64,000 bases of DNA from assembly GCA_903919125.1 (NCBI GenBank), contig CAIXGS010000076.1, positions 248,001 through 312,000 of the forward strand. Reading direction: 5' to 3'. Both the position numbers and the translations under genes were made by a program. The DNA is from an uncultured Spartobacteria bacterium. Its GTDB lineage: Bacteria; Verrucomicrobiota; Verrucomicrobiia; Chthoniobacterales; Chthoniobacteraceae. The notes under the pieces were generated by a model that saw only the letters and a program-made list of their open reading frames with translations, made no database searches and was not told the DNA's origin. Shown here in pieces: positions 53,983-63,366 of the stretch. Position 1 is the stretch's first letter; every line of letters starts with the position of its first letter.

Positions 53983-55065
53983 ATGTCCAGTCAGTTCGGT
54001 CACCTTTTTCGCATTAGCACATGGGGAGAATCCCACGGCGGCGGCGTGGGCGTGGTAGTCGATGGTTGTCCGCCACGACTTCCTCTTTGCGAGGCAGACA
54101 TCCAGGTAGACCTCGACCGGCGACGCCCTGGACAAAGCGAAATTGTCACGCCTCGCAATGAAGCAGATCAGTGCCGCATCCTCTCAGGTGTTTTTGAGGG
54201 ACAAACTTTAGGCACGCCCATTGCCGTGAACGTCTTCAATGCGGATGCACGTCCCGAGGCCTATCGGGAAATGGAACACGCCTTCCGCCCGTCACACGCC
54301 GACTACACTTATCAGGCTAAATACGGGGTGCGAAATTGGCAGGGCGGTGGACGGTCTTCGGCTCGGGAGACCATCGGACGCGTTGCAGCGGCTGCGATCG
54401 GCAAAAAGGTGCTAGCGGCAATTTGTCCAGGACTGGAAGTGGTGGCTTACGTAAAATCTATCCAACATCTTCAAGCCGAAGTTGATCCGAATACCGTGCA
54501 GTTTTCATCGGTGGAAGCCAATATGGTGCGTTGCCCAGACGCAGCAATGGCGTTGCGGATGATCGACCACATCAAGGCCGTGCGCTCGGAAGGTGATTCC
54601 GTTGGGGGCGTCGTCGAATGCGTGGTGCGAGGCGTTCCGCCTGGCTTGGGGGAACCGGTGTTCGACCGACTGGAAGCGGATCTCGCCAAGGGGATGCTCA
54701 GCCTGCCCGCGACGAAAGGTTTCGAGATCGGCTCAGGCTTCGCTGGGACTGTCCTGCGCGGATCCGAGCACAACGACGCCTTTGTCATGGAGAGCGGGCG
54801 AGTGCGCACCGTGACGAACCGCTCCGGTGGCGTGCAGGGCGGCATTTCCAACGGGGAGGCCATTGTGTTCAGAGTGGCGTTTAAGCCGACTGCGACAATT
54901 TTCCAAACACAACAAACCGTTTCGCCAGAGGGAGAAAACGTCGAGCTCAAGGCAAGAGGTCGCCACGATGCGTGCGTCCTGCCCCGAGCCGTTCCAATGG
55001 TCGAAGCCATGGCGGTGTTGGTGCTCACCGACCATGCCTTGCGTCAGCGCGCACAAAACGGGTAA
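53983..55065 (+). CDS. aroC: chorismate synthase
   Basis: 360 residues. AroC uses reduced FMN to convert EPSP to chorismate, the last step of the shikimate pathway. Seen: [20 protein letters not shown] (signature 1 with the active His), [20 protein letters not shown], then [20 protein letters not shown] (signature 2), and [20 protein letters not shown] (signature 3). Complete and of normal size. It converges with cysNC, with 32 bp between stops. Confidence 0.97.
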   Translation: MSSQFGHLFRISTWGESHGGGVGVVVDGCPPRLPLCEADIQVDLDRRRPGQSEIVTPRNEADQCRILSGVFEGQTLGTPIAVNVFNADARPEAYREMEHAFRPSHADYTYQAKYGVRNWQGGGRSSARETIGRVAAAAIGKKVLAAICPGLEVVAYVKSIQHLQAEVDPNTVQFSSVEANMVRCPDAAMALRMIDHIKAVRSEGDSVGGVVECVVRGVPPGLGEPVFDRLEADLAKGMLSLPATKGFEIGSGFAGTVLRGSEHNDAFVMESGRVRTVTNRSGGVQGGISNGEAIVFRVAFKPTATIFQTQQTVSPEGENVELKARGRHDACVLPRAVPMVEAMAVLVLTDHALRQRAQNG

Positions 55066-55097
55066 AATCACCCGCGTTGTCAGAACTCTAAAATCGC

Positions 55098-57035
55098 CTA
55101 AATCGAGAACTCGTCCTCGCCGCTGCGACGGATCCGTGGAGCCAAATACTCCAGAACTGACGCGGTGCATTCTGCCAGACTACTCTGCGCAGTTTTCACG
55201 GTGACCTCAGGATTTTCGGGTGCCTCATAGGGAGCGCTAATTCCCGTGAAATCAGGAATTTCCCCTGCACGCGCCCTCTTATAAAGCCCCTTCACATCAC
55301 GCGCTTCACACACCTCCAAAGGTGTATCGACGAATACCTCCGCGAACTCATGGCCGCCCTCAAGCACGATCTCTCGCGCACGACGGCGATCCTGAATGTA
55401 AGGCGAAATGAAGGCGGTGATCACGATAAGCCCCGCGTCCGCCATCAGACGGGCGACTTCCGAGACGCGACGGATATTTTCCAAACGATCCTCTTTGGAA
55501 AAGCCGAGGTTTGAGTTTAGCCCGTGACGGATGTTATCGCCGTCGAGGACATAGACCTGGCGGCCGCTGTTAAATAATTCCCGCTCTAACTCCCTTGCGA
55601 GCGCTGATTTACCCGAACCGCTCAAGCCCGTCAGCCACAAAACGGCACCCTCGTGCCCATTGCGTAAACTCCGATTACGGCCGGAAACGTTGCCCTCGGA
55701 CCAATAGATATTGGCACTCTTGACCTTAGTACGATCCGCGTAAACCCCACTATGAATGATCCCGCCACCGGCTACTTGCCGATCGTCGACGAGCACAAAG
55801 CGACCCATGAAGGGATTACGATCGTGATTGTCCATCACCAACGCGCCACGGGTTTGAAGCGTCACCTCCGCGACGTCGTTCCGATTGATGGAAGTTCGTT
55901 CGCCTGTCACCACCTCCAATGTAGAAGCGTCCATTACGTTCTCCACAGAAACCACTTCTGCGTCTAACTCTTGTGTTGCCAACTTCAACTTGTAAGACTG
56001 ACCGATCAACAAGGGACGTTTTCCCATCCAAAACAGCCTCGCCTTGAAGCGGTTAGACTCAATAGGCGCATGCGACGAGTGAGATGCAACGTGCCCGCGC
56101 TGGACAAAAATCTGTTCCTTTAGCGTGAACGCAACGGATTCACCTGCTAACGCCACCGTTTTTTCCTCACCGCTCCAGTGCTCGATGGAAGCAACAACAC
56201 TCACTTTATTATTGGGAGAAAACACCAATTCATCGCCCACTCTAAGCGTTCCAGACTCAATACGACCAGCTAGCAACCGTCTGTGGTCGAAGCGGTAAAC
56301 ATCCTGAATCGGCATCCGCAGGGGCATCGCAACAAGCGGCGCTGGAGGCTCAAAAGTATCCAGCATCTCCAGCACCGTCGGCCCCACGTACCACGGCATG
56401 GGATTGGGCGCGCCCGCCTCCGCAGTGCGGGAGGCAACATTCACTCCGTTTCGCGCGGAAATCGGCACAAAAGCCCTCGCCTCCACGCCGATGCGACTCA
56501 GAAAATCCAGGTACTCGGCCTGTACCGCGGCGAAGGTTTCTTGGGAGTAATCCACCAAGTCCATCTTGTTCACCGCGACCACGACCTGTTTGATTCCCAG
56601 CAAGCTCAACAGGTAGCCGTGGCGCCGACTCTGTTCCTGCACGCCCTCATTGGCTGCGATCAAAAGGACTGCGGCATCTGCGCTCGCAGCCCCTGTGATC
56701 ATGTTCTTCAGGAACTCTTTATGGCCAGGCGCGTCGATGATGACATAAGGCCGCCGCTCCGTCTTAAACTGGATCTGCGTGGTGTCAATCGTGATGTTCT
56801 GCTCCTGCTCTTCTAAAAGCGCGTCCAGCAGGAAGGCGTACTCGAAGTCCATTCCTTCTTCGAGACAGGCGTTGCGGATTTGGTCCACCTTGCCGTCGGG
56901 GAAGGAGTTAGTATCATAGAAAATACGTCCGATGAGGGTGGACTTGCCGTGGTCAACGTGACCGACGAATACCACGCGCAGTCGGCTGGTCTGGCCGGGC
57001 GCGAGCGAAACTGGGACGGAAGAGGCGAGAGACAT
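55098..57035 (-). CDS. cysNC: fused sulfate adenylyltransferase subunit 1 / APS kinase
   Basis: 645 residues in two parts. The CysN GTPase (about 1-440) has FVGHVDHGKSTLIGRIFYD (G1), IDAPGHKEFLKNMITGAA (G3) and VAVNKMDLVDYSQ (G4), and stimulates ATP sulfurylase. The CysC APS kinase (about 445-645) has WLTGLSGSGKSALARELERE (P-loop), VLDGDNIRHGLNSNLGFSKE and VFVDTPLEVCEARDVKGLYK, and makes PAPS. This CysN-CysC fusion is the NodQ-type arrangement. Last gene of the cysH-cysD-cysNC operon, 54 bp after cysD. Confidence 0.96.
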   Translation of the reverse strand: MSLASSVPVSLAPGQTSRLRVVFVGHVDHGKSTLIGRIFYDTNSFPDGKVDQIRNACLEEGMDFEYAFLLDALLEEQEQNITIDTTQIQFKTERRPYVIIDAPGHKEFLKNMITGAASADAAVLLIAANEGVQEQSRRHGYLLSLLGIKQVVVAVNKMDLVDYSQETFAAVQAEYLDFLSRIGVEARAFVPISARNGVNVASRTAEAGAPNPMPWYVGPTVLEMLDTFEPPAPLVAMPLRMPIQDVYRFDHRRLLAGRIESGTLRVGDELVFSPNNKVSVVASIEHWSGEEKTVALAGESVAFTLKEQIFVQRGHVASHSSHAPIESNRFKARLFWMGKRPLLIGQSYKLKLATQELDAEVVSVENVMDASTLEVVTGERTSINRNDVAEVTLQTRGALVMDNHDRNPFMGRFVLVDDRQVAGGGIIHSGVYADRTKVKSANIYWSEGNVSGRNRSLRNGHEGAVLWLTGLSGSGKSALARELERELFNSGRQVYVLDGDNIRHGLNSNLGFSKEDRLENIRRVSEVARLMADAGLIVITAFISPYIQDRRRAREIVLEGGHEFAEVFVDTPLEVCEARDVKGLYKRARAGEIPDFTGISAPYEAPENPEVTVKTAQSSLAECTASVLEYLAPRIRRSGEDEFSI

Positions 57036-57089
57036 GAATCAAAAAAGGGAAAAAGCTGCCGTTAAGGGATGAAGGAAGGACGCGTGGGC

Positions 57090-58061
57090 TTACATGAAAC
57101 CCTTGGCACGCAACTTCTGCATTGCGTTGCGCTCGTGATGGTCCTGCGCACGCCCTGCGCGCTCACTAGTCTTGGTCGTGGCCAGTTCATCGATGATTTT
57201 ATCGATAGTGTCCGCTTCGCTTTCCACAGGACCGCTAATCGGCCAACAACCCAGAGAGCGGAAGCGGTACTGTTTGCCATCCGGCCCCTTGCGCGAAAAG
57301 TACATGTGTGGAATCGGAATCCCTTCGCGTTGAATATATTGCCAGATATCGCGCTCGCTCCAATCCAGAAGCGCTTGTACCCGAACGTGTTCACCCGCCG
57401 CACACGAGGTCGTGAACTGATTCCAGAACTCCGGCGGCTGGTCCTTGTAATCCCACTCGAAGTCCTTGTTGCGCGGCGAAAAATAGCGCTCCTTTGCGCG
57501 CGTGGGATCCTCATCCCGCCGGATCCCCGTGATGAGCGCACTCCATTGATGCTCGGCCATAACCTGCTGCAACGCAGCGGTCTTTAGCTCGTGTGTCACC
57601 GTCACAGGATCAGCCGTTTCATACCCAATGGGCCCACGCTGCGCATACTCGCCAGTGCCCGCCCGAGCGTCTTCGTTGATCTTCACGATCAAGTTCAACT
57701 CGTGGTACTTCACCGCCCAATCACGGTACACGAGCATTTCAGGAAACTCGTAAGTCGTATCGATATGCAGCAATGGATAGGGAATATGGCCACCGAACGC
57801 TTTGCGAGAAAGCCATATAAGCACATTGGAATCCTTTCCCATGCTCCAGGGCATACACAACGCCTTGAAGTGATGAAACGCCTCACGCAGCAGGTAAATG
57901 CTTTGGGCCTCCAACGCGTCTAAATGCGCAGCGTCGTCGCGGTGAACTTTTTTCGGGAAAAATGCAGGACAATCGCCCGGGGTCGGAGCCGCATATTTTC
58001 CCGCATGGGCTGGATGCGAGGAAAAGTCGGGGAGCAGAAGTTCAGAAGCGCTTAAGGTCAT
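57090..58061 (-). CDS. cysD: sulfate adenylyltransferase subunit 2
   Basis: 323 residues of the PAPS reductase-like ATP pyrophosphatase superfamily; forms ATP sulfurylase with CysN. Seen: ALCMPWSMGKDSNVLIWLSR (PP-loop, near residue 70), PLLHIDTTYEFPEMLVYRD, ALITGIRRDEDPTRAKERYF, VQALLDWSERDIWQYIQREG and YRFRSLGCWPISGPVESEAD. It is 93 bp after cysH and upstream of cysNC. Confidence 0.96.
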   Translation of the reverse strand: MTLSASELLLPDFSSHPAHAGKYAAPTPGDCPAFFPKKVHRDDAAHLDALEAQSIYLLREAFHHFKALCMPWSMGKDSNVLIWLSRKAFGGHIPYPLLHIDTTYEFPEMLVYRDWAVKYHELNLIVKINEDARAGTGEYAQRGPIGYETADPVTVTHELKTAALQQVMAEHQWSALITGIRRDEDPTRAKERYFSPRNKDFEWDYKDQPPEFWNQFTTSCAAGEHVRVQALLDWSERDIWQYIQREGIPIPHMYFSRKGPDGKQYRFRSLGCWPISGPVESEADTIDKIIDELATTKTSERAGRAQDHHERNAMQKLRAKGFM

Positions 58062-58154
58062 GAGACAGGGGTTGAATTAAAATTAGGGGGGGCTAGGCGC
58101 ACCTCACTTTTACAGATTTTTTTGGGGCGAACGTTATGGGAGCTTCCTCGAAGC

Positions 58155-58889
58155 CTACTGCGCCACGGGTAAAAAAGTGTGGATGCCGCATTCGGTTTTC
58201 TCGAAGCCCTCCCAGCGCCCCGCCCGTTCCGCACCATCTGCGTTGGAAACTCGAGTGCAAGGCTGGCAACCAATAGAGCGATAACCTTTGTCGTGCAGCG
58301 GATTGTAAGGAATTCCGTGGGTCTTAATGTATGCCCATACCTGCTCACGGGTCCAAGCCACCATGGGATTGAGCTTTAAGATGGTTCGCTCCATGAGCGG
58401 GTCAAAAACGTAGCGCTCCAAAATAGCAGCGCCTTTGCGCGTCTCCCCCTGCTCCTGACGCACGCCGGTAATCCAAACCGAAAGGCTCTCCAACCGCTCC
58501 CGCAACGGCTCTACCTTGCGCAATTGGCAGCAAAAATCCGGGCGACTCCGCCACAATTCCGCTCCGAACTCCGCCTCCTGCGCCTCCAAAGAAAGCGTCG
58601 GCTTCACACTCTCTATCTCAATGCCCCAAAACGTCTCTAACCGCTCCTTGAGCGCGAGAGTCTCTGGGAACAATACTCCGGTATCCAAAGTGAAGACAGG
58701 CAAGGCAATACCGGCTTCAAGAGCGTGGTGAATCATGACCAGACCAGCACCTTGAAAACTCGTACCGATTGCCGCCTTTTCTCCAAAAGCATCGTAGGCC
58801 CAATGGAGCACCTCATCGAGAGGCGCAGCAGCGAGGTGAACCGCTTGAGCGCGTACCTGTTCGGTAGAAGTGAGACAAGAGGAGTTCAT
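58155..58889 (-). CDS. cysH: Fe-S-type assimilatory APS/PAPS reductase
   Basis: 244 residues. It reduces adenylyl sulfate (or PAPS) to sulfite. Besides the nucleophile Cys in TECGIHTFLP (C233), it has the CC-x(86)-CxxC set that binds a [4Fe-4S] cluster: C119-C120 in RPDFCCQLRK and C207/C210 in SIGCQPCTR. This marks the APS-reductase-like class. Also seen: AIGTSFQGAGLVMIHHALEA and LDTGVLFPETLALKERLE. First gene of the minus-strand sulfate operon, with AAGGA just before the ATG. Confidence 0.95.
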   Translation of the reverse strand: MNSSCLTSTEQVRAQAVHLAAAPLDEVLHWAYDAFGEKAAIGTSFQGAGLVMIHHALEAGIALPVFTLDTGVLFPETLALKERLETFWGIEIESVKPTLSLEAQEAEFGAELWRSRPDFCCQLRKVEPLRERLESLSVWITGVRQEQGETRKGAAILERYVFDPLMERTILKLNPMVAWTREQVWAYIKTHGIPYNPLHDKGYRSIGCQPCTRVSNADGAERAGRWEGFEKTECGIHTFLPVAQ

Positions 58890-58915
58890 ATTCCTTATTA
58901 AACCAGTAATGATTT

Positions 58916-58944
58916 AGGGTATTTAATTTTTGGGGCTATTTCAA
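58916..58944 (-). promoter_or_regulatory. candidate cysH promoter
   Basis: On the minus strand TTGAAA (58939-58944) is separated by 17 bp from TACCCT (58916-58921). The -35 matches the consensus at five of six places; the -10 is weak. It lies 27 bp upstream of the cysH start codon in an AT-rich stretch. Assignment is by pattern only. Confidence 0.4.
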
Positions 58945-59021
58945 TTATTTTTTTAATTTCGCCGCTCTTTTTCCAACCCTCTCCCAACGGATGTCCCACC
59001 CCTGTTGCTATTGTGCTCCTG

Positions 59022-59156
59022 ATGAAACGCAAGATCAACACCCTCGCCCTTTCCCTGCGCACCGTCTTAGTCCGTCTCGGTTGGTGCAGCGCAAAAGCCC
59101 CCAAGCAACTCGACTTTGAATTCGCTCTCGATACCACGCACTGCAAACGCCGGTGA
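59022..59156 (+). CDS. possible 44-residue basic protein
   Basis: An ATG frame of 44 codons encodes a basic peptide (MKRKINTLALSLRTVLVRLG at the start, ending THCKRR), with two Cys and an amphipathic helix-like N terminus. It lies between the cysH promoter region and the convergent regulator gene. No ribosome site is clear and no family is recognised. It could well be chance. Confidence 0.25.
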   Translation: MKRKINTLALSLRTVLVRLGWCSAKAPKQLDFEFALDTTHCKRR

Positions 59157-59237
59157 GGGGAAGCCACCCAGCGGTTCAAGTCGCAAGGAAGACGCCATCG
59201 CGCATTTCACCGACCAAGCACCACTCCACGCGCCCCC

Positions 59238-60638
59238 TCACTCCCCCTGAATCGCCACATACGCGCCGGACGCCCGCATCTCTTTTAAACGCCGATGCAA
59301 TGTACGGCGGCTCATCCCCATGCGCTTGGCTGCCTGAGTCACGTTGCCCTTGGTTTCGGCGAGCGCCTGAGCGATGGTGCGGTCCTCCAGTCGCTCCAAA
59401 TTAAGTCGTTCCTCACGCACACTACTCTGAGAAAGCGCCGCCTGTCCGTACCGATTGCCAGCGTCGATGTTGCGCAGAGCCACAGGAAGATCACGCAATG
59501 TGATTTTCGAACCGCTGGCCATCACCACGCCGTGCTCGATAGCCGTGCGCAATTCCCTCACATTCCCGGGCCAGTCGTGGCGAAGAATCGCATCCATGGC
59601 CTCCGGGGATAGTTCCCGAAGCGGTTTGGAGTTTTCCGCAGAAAACGCTTTCAGGAAAGCCTGCACAAGCACCGGCAAATCCTCCTTGCGCGATCTTAGG
59701 GGCGGCATCAACACGGGCACTACGCTGAGTCGGAAATAAAGGTCCTCGCGAAACTTACCCTCCTCGACCATCTTGGCGAGGTTGCGGTTAGTGGCAGTCA
59801 CGAGACGAACATCTACCTTGATGGTGGTATTCCCGCCCACCCGTTCAAAGGAGCGCTCCTCCCCCAGCACACGAAGCAGTTTCACCTGCGTGGCGGGGTC
59901 TATCTCCCCGATTTCGTCCAAAAACAACGTGCCGCCATTGGCCTGCTCAAAGCGCCCGATGCGCCTTTCTGACGCTCCGGTGAAGGCGCCTTTTTCATGC
60001 CCAAACAATTCGCTTTCAAGCAACTGCGGAGAAAGTGCCGCACAATGCACGGCAACGAACTTTCCTTTTGGGCGCTCGCTTAGCGCGTGTAACGCCTGTG
60101 CCGCCAGTTCCTTACCAGTGCCGCTTTCGCCCGAGATCAGCACAGTCGCGCGCGTCGGAGCCACTTGGCGGATAGTATCGTACACCTCCTGCATCGGAGC
60201 GGAATCGCCCACGAGCCGCTCGAGACCGAAGCGTTTTTCGACCTGTTTCTTTAATTCGACGACCTCTTTTTCCGCATCTTGCGAGCGCAACGCTCTTTTC
60301 AAAAGGAGTTCCAACCTGTCGATATTGACGGGTTTAGGCACAAAATCATACGCCCCCCTGCGCATCGCGTCTACGGCGGTGTCCAACGAACCATAGGCAG
60401 TCATCATCAGCACGACGGGGCGCTGAGTCCGAGCCAAGGCAAGGTCAACCAACTGCATGCCGTCCTCCGCTCCGATGCGTAAATCCGTGAGCAGCACGTC
60501 GACATGTTCGCGCTCCAGAACAGAAATCGCTCCGGCAATATCGGCGGCGACATACACGTCAAAGGCGTCCTCGAGTCCGGCGCGGAGCCCTTCACGGGTG
60601 TGTTTTTCATCATCGACGATGAGGAGGGTCGGGTTCAT
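59238..60638 (-). CDS. sigma-54-dependent response regulator, NtrC family
   Basis: 466 residues from the ATG at 60638; TTG 60650 is in frame too. Receiver domain: LLIVDDEKHTREGL, phosphoacceptor Asp in VLLTDLRIGAEDG, and the Lys in DFVPKPVNI. AAA+ domain: Walker A GESGTGKELAAQALH, GHEKGAFTGASERR (sigma-54 contact loop) and Walker B GGTLFLDEIGEIDP. Fis-type helix-turn-helix at the end (NVTQAAKRMGMSRRTLHRRL). It activates sigma-54 promoters upon phosphorylation. No histidine kinase gene is beside it, so the signal is unknown. Confidence 0.95.
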   Translation of the reverse strand: MNPTLLIVDDEKHTREGLRAGLEDAFDVYVAADIAGAISVLEREHVDVLLTDLRIGAEDGMQLVDLALARTQRPVVLMMTAYGSLDTAVDAMRRGAYDFVPKPVNIDRLELLLKRALRSQDAEKEVVELKKQVEKRFGLERLVGDSAPMQEVYDTIRQVAPTRATVLISGESGTGKELAAQALHALSERPKGKFVAVHCAALSPQLLESELFGHEKGAFTGASERRIGRFEQANGGTLFLDEIGEIDPATQVKLLRVLGEERSFERVGGNTTIKVDVRLVTATNRNLAKMVEEGKFREDLYFRLSVVPVLMPPLRSRKEDLPVLVQAFLKAFSAENSKPLRELSPEAMDAILRHDWPGNVRELRTAIEHGVVMASGSKITLRDLPVALRNIDAGNRYGQAALSQSSVREERLNLERLEDRTIAQALAETKGNVTQAAKRMGMSRRTLHRRLKEMRASGAYVAIQGE

Positions 60639-60836
60639 GGGCACGCTCAAGGGGCAGCAAAGAACGCAGAATCTAGGGCGTCAATGGGATTCCGCCGAGA
60701 ACAGCGGGCACGCGCCCCACATCATACCGAACCCCAAGTGGGCTTCCGCATTGACGGAGCACAGAAAAAGCGAATCTGCTCGGGCAGCAGTCCGCACCAG
60801 CCCGCGCGCAGAGACATCCCGCCATTCAGCGTTGGA

Positions 60837-61598
60837 TTAATTGCCGGGTACGGCTGGTTCTCTATCCGGCGTCCATCCGTAACCAGTGGCCCAGTTCTTT
60901 AACTTGTACCCCGTGTTTTCAGTACCCTTCCAAGCACGATGAAAAAAGTCTGGTACCGATCGGTAAGGCTGTCCGGGCTTAGACCAGCGAGCCTCACGCC
61001 GATCCTCTTCAGTGATTGTCAGCTCACTGCTTCGCTCAAGAATAGTCCCCGAATCTGCGGCGATTCTTAGCGAACCGACTCGAGTCACAGGGCCGTCAAA
61101 AAGTTCCACCTTCCAACTAGGAGCACCGCCGGGCCCGCCTGTGCTGAGCACATAATCGAGCCGGTCGAAAGAGACATTCGCCCTCAAGGCTTCCGTGTTA
61201 GCCACCGTGAACACCCCGTCGGAATCCAGTTGGACCGCCGCCAAATTCACCCGCATCCCGGGCGCAACCCCTCCGCCTTTGCGCAATCCCACCACCTTAT
61301 CACGTTGCACATCAATCTCCTGCACCCCGCTACGCCCCGTCCCCCCAGCCGCATCCTCTATGACGACGCGCCACACCGTCGGCTGCGGTTTGCCTGCGGT
61401 TCCTGAGATCCTCACAATCCGAGATTGAGCGTCCCGACCCGCCTTTGTACAGGCAACCCGAAGAGCATCATAAGCAGTATCCCCAGCAAGAGCAGACCCC
61501 ACCCCGAGCAGGGCAAAGGCGGACACCACGGCGAAAGATCGAATCAAGACTCCGTACACCGTCCAAGTTGAAGCTGAAAACGAGAGAGAATGTTTCAT
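60837..61598 (-). CDS. unknown exported protein
   Basis: 253 residues from the ATG at 61598; upstream ATGs at 61610 and 61634 are possible. A signal peptide (GVLIRSFAVVSAFALLGVGS, cleaved near ALAG) precedes two beta-rich repeats, each like a small PepSY-type unit: RVACTKAGRDAQSRIVRISG with TVWRVVIEDAAGG, and later FDRLDYVLSTGG with PSWKVELFDG. The basic C-terminal part (KLKNWATGYGWTPDRE) is unusual. The PepSY comparison is inference. Upstream of, and on the same strand as, the NtrC-type gene. Confidence 0.65.
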   Translation of the reverse strand: MKHSLSFSASTWTVYGVLIRSFAVVSAFALLGVGSALAGDTAYDALRVACTKAGRDAQSRIVRISGTAGKPQPTVWRVVIEDAAGGTGRSGVQEIDVQRDKVVGLRKGGGVAPGMRVNLAAVQLDSDGVFTVANTEALRANVSFDRLDYVLSTGGPGGAPSWKVELFDGPVTRVGSLRIAADSGTILERSSELTITEEDRREARWSKPGQPYRSVPDFFHRAWKGTENTGYKLKNWATGYGWTPDREPAVPGN

Positions 61599-61706
61599 AC
61601 GATTGCTCATGATGTATAGCACAAGGTAACTCACTGCAACAGCACCGCTGTACTCATAATCAAGCCCGATTGCATTACGGCGGCAACCAGCCTACAACCA
61701 GTGGGT

Positions 61707-62852
61707 ATGTTTCCTTTCACCCCGAAGCACATCGAGCAAGCGCGTCTTTATCTGCGCGAATCTGCGAAGCTCGTTGCTTATCGTAAAGACATTACCTCCC
61801 CACAAGTTTTAGAGGCTGTAGAAGCTGAAACCGAGGCACTTAAGGCTGCCATCAAGACGCGGGACAAAGCCACCGTCGAGGCGCAGATGGAACGCTTAGA
61901 CAACGCTTGCCGCCACCTCCAACCAAACCATCAACACAGCAGTTGGCGTGAAAACGTCGAGGTCTTCGTGGTCGCGATAAGCATCGCCTTGGGTGTGCGC
62001 ACCTACTTCGTGCAACCCTTCACCATCCCTACCGGCTCGATGCAGCCCACCCTGAACGGGATTATCAGCCAGGCCGCAGATCAGCCGCAACCCAATCCCA
62101 TCATGCGCGTGTTTGACTGGGTCGTCCTCGGGCGCAACCACTTCGACGTCGTAGCACAGCGAGACGAAACCGTGCTCGGGATCCGCGAAAGCCGTTGGCT
62201 GGGGATCCCCTTGGGCTTATTCACCTACACGCTGATCGAGACCGACTCCGGCAGCTACTCCGTCAGCGTCCCAAAAGACGCGCTTCTTTCCGACAAACGC
62301 TGCGTCCCCGGCAGGAAGGTCAACCGTGGTGACATCATCGCGCGCGGTCACACCACCACCGGCGACCATGTTCTGGTGGACAAGTTCTCCTACCATTTTG
62401 TGCGCCCGACAGCGAGTAACGTCTTTGTGTTCAACACAGCCGGGATCAAAACTCACGAAAATGTGTACAATCCCGGGGCGCCTTCCCAGTTTTACATCAA
62501 ACGTATCGGCGGAGTCGGCGGCGACCAATTGCGCATCGATCCCCCAACGCTTTTCCGCAACGGAACCCCCGCGACTGAGCCCGCATTTGTGCGAGTCATG
62601 GCAGGCACCTTGCGCGCCCCAGTAGACGGCTATCGCGGCTATTCCAACGGACCGGAACGCGCCTCCTTTCCGCTGCTTGGCAACCCAAAGGCTGTCGTCG
62701 ATGTTCCCAAAAATTCGTTTTTTGCCCTCGGCGATAATTCCTATCACTCCTCAGATTCCCGCGACTGGGGTTGGGTGCCCGAACACAACGTGGTGGGACG
62801 CGGCTGGCTGGTCTACTGGCCGTTCAGTCGCCACTGGGGGCCCGTGCGTTAA
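61707..62852 (+). CDS. lepB: signal peptidase I
   Basis: 381 residues (ATG 61707; GTG 61701 would add two). LepB removes Sec signal peptides on the outer face of the inner membrane. The N-terminal 85 residues are cytoplasmic and helical. One membrane span follows (VEVFVVAISIALGVRTYFV), leading into TIPTGSMQPTLNG with the catalytic Ser. The general base Lys lies in FYIKRIGGVGGDQLRI, and FFALGDNSYHSSDSRDWGWV is the C-terminal box. Long insertions between boxes are usual in this phylum. Downstream genes may be co-transcribed. Confidence 0.95.
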   Translation: MFPFTPKHIEQARLYLRESAKLVAYRKDITSPQVLEAVEAETEALKAAIKTRDKATVEAQMERLDNACRHLQPNHQHSSWRENVEVFVVAISIALGVRTYFVQPFTIPTGSMQPTLNGIISQAADQPQPNPIMRVFDWVVLGRNHFDVVAQRDETVLGIRESRWLGIPLGLFTYTLIETDSGSYSVSVPKDALLSDKRCVPGRKVNRGDIIARGHTTTGDHVLVDKFSYHFVRPTASNVFVFNTAGIKTHENVYNPGAPSQFYIKRIGGVGGDQLRIDPPTLFRNGTPATEPAFVRVMAGTLRAPVDGYRGYSNGPERASFPLLGNPKAVVDVPKNSFFALGDNSYHSSDSRDWGWVPEHNVVGRGWLVYWPFSRHWGPVR

Positions 62853-62973
62853 AAAACGACGCTGGTGCCGAACTTATTCCCTGACTCCTCCCCACTTTTT
62901 TCTGTCCCATGCAATACTGAAGGACTCCTTCCCAAGTTCTTTTCAGAAAATCTCTCCCCCCACCCAGACCCCT

Positions 62974-63366
62974 ATGGCACGCAGAGCAAGTTCCTCCTCC
63001 CCTAATTTGAAAGTGATCGGTGGCGTCGCCGGTCTGCTCGCGGCGTTGATCGGGGCCTACATCGTTTTCGGTAAAACTCAGGATTCCTACCGCACGACGT
63101 CCGTATTTCCGGTGAAAGAGTACCTCGAAAACGCCAATAGTTTGAGAGGAAACACCTACCGCCTCGAAGCTGTCGTAGATAAAACTCTCGAAGTCGCTCC
63201 GGACGTCGGACGTCTCATTTCCGTGGAGGCAAGCGGCGATATGCTTCCTCTTTTTGTTCCTAACAAGCTAAATGGGATTAATATAGAGCGTAGCCAGAAG
63301 TTCCAGTTCCAAGTCCAGATCGATGCCAAGGGCCTCATTGTCGCCTCCGATATCCGTAAGCCTTGA
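62974..63366 (+). CDS. unknown membrane-anchored small protein
   Basis: 130 residues from the ATG at 62974; the upstream open frame is the shadow of lepB. A basic start, one membrane helix (VIGGVAGLLAALIGAYIVFG, residues 13-32), then a compact beta domain (SLRGNTYRLEAVVDKTLEVA; QKFQFQVQIDAKGLIVASDI) that could be an OB-fold. Not recognised. Its stop shares a base with the next start (TGATG), so the two are coupled. It lies 121 bp after lepB. Confidence 0.7.
   Translation: MARRASSSSPNLKVIGGVAGLLAALIGAYIVFGKTQDSYRTTSVFPVKEYLENANSLRGNTYRLEAVVDKTLEVAPDVGRLISVEASGDMLPLFVPNKLNGINIERSQKFQFQVQIDAKGLIVASDIRKP

Larger units (their letters stand above)
58890..59237. other. intergenic region upstream of cysH
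   Basis: 348 bp between the cysH start and the NtrC-type gene's stop. It holds a probable cysH promoter (58916-58944) in an AT-rich tract and a possible small plus-strand frame (59022-59156). I see no riboswitch, RNA gene or strong terminator for the regulator gene, whose transcript would end here. Confidence 0.6.
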
